Program-made: the position numbers and the translations under genes
From: Marinobacter shengliensis
GTDB lineage: Bacteria > Pseudomonadota > Gammaproteobacteria > Pseudomonadales > Oleiphilaceae
Length of the DNA: 64,000 nt
Assembly (NCBI RefSeq): GCF_003007715.1
Contig: NZ_PXNO01000023.1
Location: 372,001-436,000 of the forward strand
Reading direction: 5' to 3'
Part shown: piece after piece, positions 1 through 7,305 of the stretch
Position numbering within the stretch: position 1 is the first letter of the stretch
How the letters are laid out: the number at the start of each line of letters is the position of its first letter
Notes under the pieces: model-generated
Seen by the model: only the letters and a program-made list of their open reading frames with translations
Databases searched by the model: none
What the model was told of the DNA's origin: nothing

Positions 1-1
1 C

Positions 2-769
2 GCATCAGCCAGAAACGCCCTGCGAAACGTTACGGGGGCATTGTTCGTCGGATTAACGCTAGCGGCCTCAAGTGCCACGGTTCAGGCTTCTGAGCGGCTG
101 TATATCTTTACCGAACATTATCCTCCTTATAACGCCTCTGTTTCAGGTGAGGGCTTTGCCCACAACGAGGACCAGATCACCGGTATCTGCACCGATATGG
201 TGAAAGCCATGCTGGCAAGGGTAGATTACGATGTGCAGATGAAAATGCGTGCGTGGAGCTACGCCTACGACTGGGTGCAGGGTCGTGAAAACCATGGTCT
301 GTTCTGTACGGCGCGCACCGATGAACGAGAGCAGCTGTTCCAGTGGGTGGGCCCGTTGGCATCCATCGAATGGACCCTGTTTGCGGCTCCAGACTCCGAT
401 ATAACACTATCCACTCTGGATGATGCCAAAGACCTGAGAATTGCCGGCTACCGGGGCGATGTCATGTCGCAGTACCTGGTGGATCAGGGATTTAACGTGA
501 TCATGAATACATCGGGCGATGTGAATCCCCGCCGTCTGGCGCTGGGCCAGGCCGACCTGTGGGTAACGGATGGCCTTGTGGGGCCATTGGTTGCTGAAGA
601 CGAACATGGCATTACCGGCCTTAAGCCTGTGTTGGTTTTCCGGGAAACCCCGATGTATCTGGCCATCAGTCTGGAAACCAGTCCGGGCATTGTGGCGGAT
701 CTTCAGAAAGCGCTGGACAGCGCCCGCAGCGAGGGTGAGCTGGACGCCATTGTTGCCCGGTACGAATGA
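2..769 (+). CDS. Periplasmic amino-acid-type solute-binding protein, 5' partial
   Basis: The reading frame is open to the left edge, so the true start lies outside the window. The first visible residues end in a hydrophobic stretch followed by an Ala-x-Ala-like site (VQASERLYIFTEHYPPYN), as expected of a Sec signal peptide. The mature part resembles the family 3 extracellular solute-binding fold (SBP_bac_3): an early aromatic Pro-Pro-Tyr segment, a GICTDMVKAM helix, and C-terminal repeats of 'lgqaDLWVTD' and 'MYLAIS' type. Such proteins bind polar amino acids or related small molecules for an ABC importer or act as stand-alone sensors. No permease or ATPase gene is visible downstream, so it may be one of the orphan members common in this group. 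The ligand cannot be told. Confidence 0.8.
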   Translation, partial: ASARNALRNVTGALFVGLTLAASSATVQASERLYIFTEHYPPYNASVSGEGFAHNEDQITGICTDMVKAMLARVDYDVQMKMRAWSYAYDWVQGRENHGLFCTARTDEREQLFQWVGPLASIEWTLFAAPDSDITLSTLDDAKDLRIAGYRGDVMSQYLVDQGFNVIMNTSGDVNPRRLALGQADLWVTDGLVGPLVAEDEHGITGLKPVLVFRETPMYLAISLETSPGIVADLQKALDSARSEGELDAIVARYE

Positions 770-798
770 TCCCTGGTTGGGGCAGGCCGGTGGGCAGT

Positions 799-1254
799 TC
801 AGTCTGTGCTCCGGGTGGGGTGAACTGAGCGAGATAGCGTGGGCTCGCAGCCAATCACCCTGCGGGCCTGCTTGTGGGCATGCAGGTACCACCTCTGGCC
901 GCCACGGGTGAAGGTGTCCGCACGCACCTGAAAGTCGGCAGTTTCAACGGTGGCGGGTATCGGCGTGCCATCGGCGTGTCGATAAACGCAACTTGTGCCT
1001 ATGGTGAGAGGCTGTTGAAGGGGGAGCTCGATAAAGTCGTCGTCCCTGACTACCGGTGCCTGACCGTTGATTTCAATAACTTTCAGGCAAGGGCCGAAGT
1101 GAATGCGGTTGACGTCGTCCACGGATTCCTCAAGGCAGTGGTGAGCTTTGAGAAACGCTACGTCGCTGTCCAGACCCTCCTGGCGATCTGGCAGATTCTG
1201 GCAGGCTGTCAGGATCAGCATAAGGGCAGTCAGTAAAGCTACTCTCGTCATCAA
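799..1254 (-). CDS. Small predicted lipoprotein downstream of L,D-transpeptidase
   Basis: A protein of 151 residues with a clear lipoprotein signal: N-terminal MMTRVALLTALMLILTAC, lipobox LTAC with Cys18. The rest is soluble, without a family I recognise, and has two further cysteines (about 40 and 55) that could form a disulfide. Its start overlaps the stop of the upstream transpeptidase gene (ATGATGA arrangement), with a GGAGG Shine-Dalgarno 5 bases before the first ATG, so the two are translationally coupled in one operon. An envelope role linked to peptidoglycan is inferred from the coupling only. Either of two adjacent ATG codons may be the start. Confidence 0.72.
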   Translation of the reverse strand: MMTRVALLTALMLILTACQNLPDRQEGLDSDVAFLKAHHCLEESVDDVNRIHFGPCLKVIEINGQAPVVRDDDFIELPLQQPLTIGTSCVYRHADGTPIPATVETADFQVRADTFTRGGQRWYLHAHKQARRVIGCEPTLSRSVHPTRSTD

Positions 1255-2930
1255 GGCCTCCGTGGTGTTGGCATCAGCGCGCCTTGGGGATCTGAACGGA
1301 GCGCGTCGATCAGCCGCTGATCTCGTCCATAGATGTCGTTCCGGAACTGTATCACTCCTGATTGATCAACCCACACCGTCCAGTATTGCAGATGAACCGG
1401 TATCGGCGTTCTCAGCATCGCATTGACTGGGTCTCTGAGTTCAATGGCCCGGTCTATATTCGCCCGCGACCAGTTGCTGTTACCTTCCAGCAGATGCTCC
1501 GCTAATTCAAAGGGCCGCTCAACCCTGATACAGCCGGAACTGAACGTTCGTTCAGCTCGGCCAAACAGGGCCTGCCCCGGGGTGTCGTGCAGGTAAATAT
1601 CATACTGGTTGGGGAACATGAATTTTATCTGTCCCAACGCATTCATCGGCCCGGGTTCCTGAACCAGCTGGTACGGGAAGTTGTTGGCAGACAGAGTGTG
1701 CCAGTCGATAGTAGCCGGGTCCACTTCCACGCGATCAGCGCCCCATCCCCGATAGACCTTAAAATTCATGCGCTCAAGGTAGCCGGGATCGCTGCGGATA
1801 ATTGGTAGCTGGTCCTGGATCATCAGCTTCCGTGGGACGGTCCAGGTAGGGTTGAATACCAGGTAGCGAATGCGGTCACTGAATACCGGGGTTTGGCGGT
1901 AAGGGCGCCCGACGATCACCCGCTGGCGGAGGATTTCCTCACTGGAGCGTACCATGGTCATCTCGAAGCCGGCGATGTTGACCAGTACGTAGGTATCACC
2001 AAGATCGTCCGGCAACCAACGCCAACGCTCCAGGCTGGCATCCAGTTGGCGGATGCGCTCGACAGGTAATCTATTCAGGGCAGCAAAAGTCTGGCGCCCG
2101 ATGATTCCATCCGGTTCAAGGCCATGCCGGGCCTGGAACGCGGGAAGGGCGATCAACAGCTCGTCGTCGTAGCTATCACTTTCGACCGACGCATCGTAGG
2201 CATCCGGGCGATCATGGTCGGCACTCGGGATATCGCCAAGAAGGGCAAGCCGACGACGTATCTCGGGGATGCGCGGGTCGTTGTCTCCCGGTCGGAGTGT
2301 GGGAGTGGCGGCGAGTTCGTGCCAGGGCTGCCCCAGCAATGCGGTCAGGGTGCGGCGCGCCGTGACCAGTTTCTGGTAGGCTGGCGCTGAAGGTTTTAGC
2401 TGTTGCAGGGTCTGGTAAACGGAATTGGTGTCCAGTGCTTGTGCAAGCACGGTGTGGGTTTCCAGATCCTGGCGATTGGCGGTCCATTCAGCGTGAATGG
2501 TCCTCGGGTTGACTTTCCCCGCCTGCAAATGGGAGGAAAGCAACAGGAATGCGTCTGACAGTACCAGGTCCAGATCGGCCCGCACTTCTTCCTCGACCTG
2601 ATCCGTCGGTTGCAGGGCCAGGGCGGCAATCGTTTCGTGGTGATAATCCAGCGGGTTCAAGCCCTGATCAGCCACTTCACTGATGGCCTGGGCCAGTTGA
2701 CGCCGGGCATTGTAGGAGTTCCAGGCCAGTTCAAACTCCCTGCGCTCATAGAAACGGGTCAGGGCCTCCTTTGCAAGTATCGGTGTGTCGAGCACTGTGA
2801 CAGGATGCCCGGCTTGCAGGGCTTCTATGCGATTGATAATGCTATCGTCACTGAAGGCGGGGGGGCATGCCAGTAGAAGAATCAGAGCCAGGCCGCGTGA
2901 TCTTAGATAATTCCATCGTGCGTCTCTCAT
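1251..2930 (-). CDS. L,D-transpeptidase of the LdtD/YcbB type
   Basis: A periplasmic enzyme that makes 3-3 (meso-DAP to meso-DAP) crosslinks in peptidoglycan. The 559-residue protein has an N-terminal signal segment (residues 10-27), an alpha-helical scaffold domain, a peptidoglycan-binding domain at about 212-290 (ending LEPDGIIGRQTFAALN), and a YkuD catalytic domain at about 310-500. The catalytic signature is present: His448 in YLHDTPG and Cys467 in SSGCIRV. Size and order match E. coli LdtD (615 residues). The signal segment contains LLAC, so lipidation is possible but the following Pro-Pro is atypical. An AGGAG site lies 7 bases before the ATG. The gene leads a two-gene operon with the following lipoprotein. 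Confidence 0.93.
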   Translation of the reverse strand: MRDARWNYLRSRGLALILLLACPPAFSDDSIINRIEALQAGHPVTVLDTPILAKEALTRFYERREFELAWNSYNARRQLAQAISEVADQGLNPLDYHHETIAALALQPTDQVEEEVRADLDLVLSDAFLLLSSHLQAGKVNPRTIHAEWTANRQDLETHTVLAQALDTNSVYQTLQQLKPSAPAYQKLVTARRTLTALLGQPWHELAATPTLRPGDNDPRIPEIRRRLALLGDIPSADHDRPDAYDASVESDSYDDELLIALPAFQARHGLEPDGIIGRQTFAALNRLPVERIRQLDASLERWRWLPDDLGDTYVLVNIAGFEMTMVRSSEEILRQRVIVGRPYRQTPVFSDRIRYLVFNPTWTVPRKLMIQDQLPIIRSDPGYLERMNFKVYRGWGADRVEVDPATIDWHTLSANNFPYQLVQEPGPMNALGQIKFMFPNQYDIYLHDTPGQALFGRAERTFSSGCIRVERPFELAEHLLEGNSNWSRANIDRAIELRDPVNAMLRTPIPVHLQYWTVWVDQSGVIQFRNDIYGRDQRLIDALRSDPQGALMPTPRRP

Positions 2931-3018
2931 AATGGCGCTCCTGGCTCCTTTATAGACGATTCAATCGGTTCGCGTGTCCTCCAGTATAGCGTTTTGGTTT
3001 TTGCGTGGCTTTCCTGAC

Positions 3019-3684
3019 TTAGCCGGCCCGGCCAAACATGCGTTCCAGAAAGCCAAGCTCCCGAACATCTGCCACCGGTACTGTGTCCAGTTCCTGCATG
3101 GCTTTGCGCCAGAAAGCCTCTGGGGTATCAAGATGCGAGACCAGCTTTCGTTCCTCCGGGCTATAGTGGTTGTGATCTCCGGAGATACCGGCGTCCATCA
3201 GTTGCTCGGCCCACAGATAAAGCGCTGCCCGAAGGGTTCGGAGTAGCCGGCAATAAACTTCCCGGCTGAGGTTGATGGCCAGTTCGGCACTGAGATTAAT
3301 CTGCTTTTGCAGGTCTGACATGGCTTCTTTATCCAGTAACACCCGATTGCCATTGCCTTTTTTACAGCTTAAACAGGTATGTTCGAGCTCTTTTACCCCT
3401 TCCATCAGGTTCAGGTGCCCGAACTCTTTGGTTTGGGAGTCATTCACCGGCGCCGGAATCCAGCCATACTGGGGGGATTTGGCAACGATATGTCCGGGCA
3501 GGTCGAGCCGATAAGGGGGGGCTTTGTCTATATCGGGGTATCCGTCAAACTCGGCCCTTAGCCAGGCAGCCATCTGGCGATGTCGGAGCATGGTTGCCAG
3601 GGTAATGGCTGATGGCACGATATCGGCGAGCAGATCGCTGGCATCCTGGGTGCGTTCCATCAGGTGGTCGACAGATGTAGACAT
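3019..3684 (-). CDS. AbiTii-domain protein
   Basis: A 221-residue protein recognised as an AbiTii domain (Pfam family first defined in abortive-infection and effector-associated proteins). Visible family features are the AAWLRAEFDGYPD motif followed by PPYRLDLPG, then QYGWIPAPV about 15 residues on, and a helical second half with QINLSAELAINLSREV and LYLWAEQLMDAGI. A CLSCKK pair in the middle might bind metal. A longer frame starts at 3747, but the ATG at 3684 has AGGGAG ahead of it and the alignment to the family starts here. The biochemical role of AbiTii is not settled; the domain often precedes an effector, while here only about 50 residues follow it. It stands alone, divergent from pcm, with no visible partner. 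Confidence 0.72.
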   Translation of the reverse strand: MSTSVDHLMERTQDASDLLADIVPSAITLATMLRHRQMAAWLRAEFDGYPDIDKAPPYRLDLPGHIVAKSPQYGWIPAPVNDSQTKEFGHLNLMEGVKELEHTCLSCKKGNGNRVLLDKEAMSDLQKQINLSAELAINLSREVYCRLLRTLRAALYLWAEQLMDAGISGDHNHYSPEERKLVSHLDTPEAFWRKAMQELDTVPVADVRELGFLERMFGRAG

Positions 3685-3855
3685 GATTATCTCCCTGAGC
3701 GTGAGGGTTAAACCCTCGCCGTTATTTTTGTTTTTGGTTCTCCTCATCCGTGCAGAGGAGTAACCTGTGGGTAAAAAGTAGACAGTGGTTAAAGTTTGCG
3801 CTGTTGTAAAAGCGTTATGGCTTTGTAACGACGGGTAATCAGGGAGGGCCCGGTG

Positions 3856-4515
3856 ATGAATGAACGGGTTCCGGATTTCAACAACCTGCGCGCAGACATG
3901 GTTCGGTATCAGCTTGCCGGCAGGGGGATATTCGATTCAAGAGTGCTGGAAGCCATGGACAGGGTGCCCCGAGAACGCTTTATTCCCGAGCATCTGGCGG
4001 GCGAAGCCTATGAAGATTACCCCTTGCCGATTGGTTGGGGGCAGACAATTTCCCAGCCCTATATCGTGGCGCTGATGGCGCAGGCGCTTCAGCTGGAGGG
4101 GCGGGAACGGGTGTTGGATATTGGGACTGGATCGGGTTATGCCGCAGCCGTTTTGGCCAGCCTCGCCCTGGAGGTCTTCAGTATCGAGCGGATTCCTGAG
4201 TTGGCAGAGCAGGCCAGGAGGAACCTGGAGCGGGCGGGGTTCAGCCAGGTGCATGTTCGCTGCGGCGACGGAACCCTTGGTTGGCCGGAGGCTGCGCCCT
4301 TTGATGGCATCTGCGTTGCTGCAGGTGCTCCCGCCGTACCTGAGACCCTTAAACAGCAGCTTGCCGTCGGTGGCCGGTTGATTATTCCTGTGGGGTCGGA
4401 GCATTCCGTGCAGCGGCTGGTGTGTATTACCCGCCGGACGGATGCTGACTTCGAGCGCGAAGACTTCGGTGATGTCCGGTTCGTGCCCCTGTTGGGTGAG
4501 CAGGGATGGTCCTGA
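3856..4515 (+). CDS. pcm: Protein-L-isoaspartate O-methyltransferase
   Basis: Repairs age-damaged proteins in the cytoplasm by methylating L-isoaspartyl residues with S-adenosylmethionine. The 219-residue length is typical. The class I methyltransferase motif I is DIGTGSGYAAAVLA, preceded by the family-specific RERFIPEHL and GWGQTISQPYIVALM segments. A GTG at 3853 directly precedes the ATG at 3856; the AGGGAGGG box at 3841-3848 sits better with the ATG. Unlike the usual surE-pcm-nlpD-rpoS order, this copy stands alone between an AbiTii gene and a convergent DUF1338 gene, so it may be a second paralogue in the genome. That cannot be checked from this window. Confidence 0.93.
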   Translation: MNERVPDFNNLRADMVRYQLAGRGIFDSRVLEAMDRVPRERFIPEHLAGEAYEDYPLPIGWGQTISQPYIVALMAQALQLEGRERVLDIGTGSGYAAAVLASLALEVFSIERIPELAEQARRNLERAGFSQVHVRCGDGTLGWPEAAPFDGICVAAGAPAVPETLKQQLAVGGRLIIPVGSEHSVQRLVCITRRTDADFEREDFGDVRFVPLLGEQGWS

Positions 4516-4539
4516 CGTCAGTGCCAGGAGGCGCCGAAG

Positions 4540-5346
4540 TCAGTTTGACGCATGGGTACTCTCGAAGATCTTGTCTGCAGACGCCGCCACAAAGCCGGAG
4601 TACAGGTTGCCATCCGGTTTCGGATAGCGCAGGGCGAATTCATAGAAACAGCTGGGTACCGTGGCCACCTGATCAGTGAACTCCAGGGCGACCCGGTCTG
4701 CCAGGGTGGAGGATTGCTCGAGCAGTTCCTGAGGTGACCCCTTTACTTCACCCCCGGAGGTGTTTATGGCGAAGCCGTGGTCTTTGAGCAGTTGGTTGAT
4801 CTGCGCAACGGTTTTGATGCTCTCAAGATGATTGATACTGACCGTAAAATGGTTGGCTCGATAACCCCAGGCTGCGGTCCATGCAGCGTATTCGCTTTCC
4901 TCCAGAAGTGAACGGTAAGTGCCGTAATCCAGTTTCCAGTGGCGGCCGGAAGTCAGAAAATCATCGGCATCTACCGCGCCCGGATTCGTTTGGGCCACAA
5001 GGCCAGAAACGATGGCCTGCAGTTGCACTGAACATTGATCCACCAGTAGCTCAGAGATGAACACCTTGGGAACATCCGGGTCAGGGTGCTCGTAATGTCG
5101 TGCGTAGAGCTTTTTGGCTTCAAAATGATATTCGCCACCCGGCTGATAGCCCAGCTTGAGAAAGTGGCCGGCCAGTTTGTCCAGGCGTACCGGGGCCAGG
5201 TTAAAAGTGCGCAGTGCAATGTGATCATTCACGATGGGGTGGCTTTCGCGTTCGCCCAGCAACTGATGAATACGCTCAGCCGAGGGCGTCACCCGTCGAT
5301 AGGATTGCCAGAGCCGGGAAAAAAGCGCGTTCAGATCATTGTGCAT
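4540..5346 (-). CDS. DUF1338 / VOC-fold protein, 2-oxoadipate dioxygenase-like
   Basis: A 268-residue member of the DUF1338 family, whose characterised relative HglS of Pseudomonas putida is an Fe(II) dioxygenase/decarboxylase turning 2-oxoadipate into D-2-hydroxyglutarate. The putative first metal ligand is His42 in NDHIALRTF. HglS is far longer (over 450 residues), so this is the short subfamily and the substrate may differ. A frame start at 5367 exists, but the ATG at 5346 has AGGAG seven bases upstream and overlaps the end of astA by only 11 bases. Translational coupling with arginine succinyltransferase suggests a role in amino-acid carbon flow, perhaps on a 2-oxoacid. That is inference. 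Confidence 0.8.
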   Translation of the reverse strand: MHNDLNALFSRLWQSYRRVTPSAERIHQLLGERESHPIVNDHIALRTFNLAPVRLDKLAGHFLKLGYQPGGEYHFEAKKLYARHYEHPDPDVPKVFISELLVDQCSVQLQAIVSGLVAQTNPGAVDADDFLTSGRHWKLDYGTYRSLLEESEYAAWTAAWGYRANHFTVSINHLESIKTVAQINQLLKDHGFAINTSGGEVKGSPQELLEQSSTLADRVALEFTDQVATVPSCFYEFALRYPKPDGNLYSGFVAASADKIFESTHASN

Positions 5347-6415
5347 GACGGAACTCCTGGTGAGCACTCATCTCACTTGTGTTCAGTGTGGGGCGGTTTT
5401 TGACCAGGGGTAGTGCGCACACCGGGTCTCCACCATTCAAGCCCAGCTTCCGCTGAATGCCAGTCGGTAGGGGAACTTGCTCCGGCTCGTCTCCCCCTGA
5501 CAGAGAATCGATGATCGTCGCACGGAATCCGGAACACTGGCCGTTGGCCACAATCAAGGGGAACCCGGTGTGGGCGGTAATCCGGGTGCCGCCATATAAA
5601 CCCCGGTATAGCCCGCTGTTGCGAACACTGGTAATGGCATCCTGTGCGCATTCAATGGTCGGCCCGGCATCGAAAAGATCCACCAGTCCACGATGCCGGA
5701 ATCCCTCCTGTTTCAGCAAGTGTAGCGCCGGGCGGGTGTCCGGGTGAACCTGGCCGATGACTGCCTGAGCTTCAATGGTCATGTCTGCAATGTCGAACGG
5801 ACCAGGGGGAACAAGTTGTTCCAGAAAACGAGCATCACTCTGGGCGGAGAGTTGCGTTACCGTGGAAAAATCCAGATCGACCACCTGATGTCTCAGCCAG
5901 TTCCAGAAAGGCGAGTGGCCATGAGTGTCAGACACCCCCCGCATCTCTGCTATCACGGTGTTTGCAAAACGCTCGGGGTGCAGTGCCATAAACAGAAACC
6001 GGACTTTTGACAGGAGTTTGCCGGCATTGGCCTGGCGATAGTCCGGGCGAAGGTACAGCGAACAGATTTCGGTGCAGCCCGCGTAGTGCTCGCAACGGGT
6101 CAGGGTTTCCCTCGCGAGGCCTGCTGGCCCGATCGTTCTGTCGCGTTTGAAGTGGTGCAACGGCCGGTCGAGCCCAACACTGGCCTGGATGCCAGTTGTG
6201 CCCATGATCTCATGGCTGTGCTCATCCTCAAGTACAAACAGATACTGCTCGTTTGTGGGATTGTCTACGCGCCGCTCAAAGCTCTTCATGGAATGCTCGA
6301 TCTTCTGTGCCAGCGCGTCCCGGTCTGGCATCAGGGATGTGAATCCCGGTCCGGATTCAACGGCAATCTGATAAAGGGGATCAAGATCCCGAAGCGTGAT
6401 AGGGCGGATCAACAT
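5336..6415 (-). CDS. astA: Arginine N-succinyltransferase
   Basis: First enzyme of the arginine succinyltransferase (AST) pathway: transfers succinyl from succinyl-CoA to arginine in the cytoplasm. The start MLIRPITLRDLDPLYQIA, the GPGFTSLMPDRDAL segment and the central LYLRPDYRQANAGKLLSK region are characteristic of AstA. Length is about 359 residues; classical AstA is near 340. An upstream ATG at 6424 sits directly on the AGG box, whereas the ATG at 6415 has it nine bases away, so 6415 is preferred. No astB, astC, astD or astE lies nearby; it is followed by a DUF1338 gene. The divergent Lrp-type regulator and the inverted repeat between them probably control it. Confidence 0.9.
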   Translation of the reverse strand: MLIRPITLRDLDPLYQIAVESGPGFTSLMPDRDALAQKIEHSMKSFERRVDNPTNEQYLFVLEDEHSHEIMGTTGIQASVGLDRPLHHFKRDRTIGPAGLARETLTRCEHYAGCTEICSLYLRPDYRQANAGKLLSKVRFLFMALHPERFANTVIAEMRGVSDTHGHSPFWNWLRHQVVDLDFSTVTQLSAQSDARFLEQLVPPGPFDIADMTIEAQAVIGQVHPDTRPALHLLKQEGFRHRGLVDLFDAGPTIECAQDAITSVRNSGLYRGLYGGTRITAHTGFPLIVANGQCSGFRATIIDSLSGGDEPEQVPLPTGIQRKLGLNGGDPVCALPLVKNRPTLNTSEMSAHQEFRHAQ

Positions 6416-6484
6416 GGCCGACATCCTGAACGTTGTTTAGGTCCAGTATGGCGGCTGGTTATGCCGATCTGTAGATTCAAATTG

Positions 6485-6516
6485 GTCGATATGGTCTAGA
6501 ATTTAGCCATATTGAC
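6485..6516. promoter_or_regulatory. 32-bp inverted repeat, probable Lrp-family operator
   Basis: Arms GTCGATATGG (6485-6494) and CCATATTGAC (6507-6516) pair at 9 of 10 positions around a 12-bp AT-rich spacer. The element sits in the gap between divergent astA and an Lrp/AsnC regulator gene, where such regulators usually bind to control themselves and their neighbour. Its right arm covers the TTG at 6512, which argues that the regulator starts later, at the ATG 6533. Binding is inferred from position and symmetry. Confidence 0.55.
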
Positions 6517-6532
6517 GAATCAGGTAATCAAA

Positions 6533-6961
6533 ATGATTAGTATGCAAGACCAGAAATTGTTGGGACTGCTCCGGCAGAATGCTCGCGCCAGTGTGACTGA
6601 CCTGGCCAAGGGGTTGCATGTTTCCCGTTCCACCGTACAAAACAGACTGGCGAAACTGGAGGCGCAGGGAATCATTCGCGGCTATACCTTACAGCTGGGC
6701 GGTGAGTACGCTGCCAACCAGGTGGAGGCCCATGTGTCGGTCAAGGTGCACCAGAAACTTACCGCTCGCACCAACGCCGAACTGGAGCAAATTACTCAGG
6801 TCTGCCAGTTGTTTTCGGTCAGTGGTGAGTACGACTTGATTGCCATCGTCCAGGCCCAATCGCTGGAGGAGTTGAGCCGTGTATTGGATGACATCGGGAA
6901 CCTAAAAGGAGTTGAGCGGACTAACTCGGCGGTCGTGCTTGAGACCCGTTTCAGGCGCTAG
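6533..6961 (+). CDS. Lrp/AsnC family transcriptional regulator
   Basis: A 142-residue regulator. The N-terminal winged helix-turn-helix is visible as LLGLLRQNARASVTDLAKGL followed by VSRSTVQNRLAKLEAQGII; the C-terminal half (from about residue 65) is the RAM ligand-binding domain, with the usual VSGEYDLIAIVQ strand-turn-strand. It would bind an amino acid and act as an oligomer. The frame opens with a TTG at 6512, but the ATG at 6533 has an AGG eight bases upstream. Divergent from astA with a shared palindrome between them, it probably responds to arginine or a related amino acid. The ligand is inference. Confidence 0.88.
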   Translation: MISMQDQKLLGLLRQNARASVTDLAKGLHVSRSTVQNRLAKLEAQGIIRGYTLQLGGEYAANQVEAHVSVKVHQKLTARTNAELEQITQVCQLFSVSGEYDLIAIVQAQSLEELSRVLDDIGNLKGVERTNSAVVLETRFRR

Positions 6962-6968
6962 TCGGCTC

Positions 6969-7076
6969 TCAGGAACCAAGAAAACCCGCGTAGGCGGTGT
7001 AGAGAAAGGCGCCAGATCCGATGAGAATTACGGCCCAGGCGGGGAAAATCAAAGCAGAGCGAGTCGAGGTTCTCAT
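6969..7076 (-). CDS. Possible 35-residue single-span membrane protein
   Basis: A short frame on the minus strand reads MRTSTRSALIFPAWAVILIG and then a small aliphatic/aromatic stretch ending FLGS before a TGA. It has a positive N-terminus (three Arg) and one hydrophobic span at about residues 9-31, the pattern of real small membrane proteins. The start lacks a good Shine-Dalgarno. It ends 7 bases from the convergent Lrp gene. The rest of the gap, 7077-7305, is AT-rich and holds no other gene that I can see; it should contain the promoter of the downstream acyl-CoA ligase. Confidence 0.38.
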   Translation of the reverse strand: MRTSTRSALIFPAWAVILIGSGAFLYTAYAGFLGS

Positions 7077-7305
7077 AGAGCGACAGTCTCTTGTGGTATT
7101 GGTTATCAATACGCGGTACTTCTCAATCTAGACCAGACTTGATGGATGTCACGTAATATTTTGGGAGGTGCGTCTCAGCTTCGAGCTAAATGGTCAACGC
7201 CCGGGATGTTTATTGCTATTGAGCACGCGGGAAAGTTGGCTAGTATGAATGCAACAATAAAAAGCGATTCCAGACAACCGAAGATAACAACAACAAGGAG
7301 CCACC

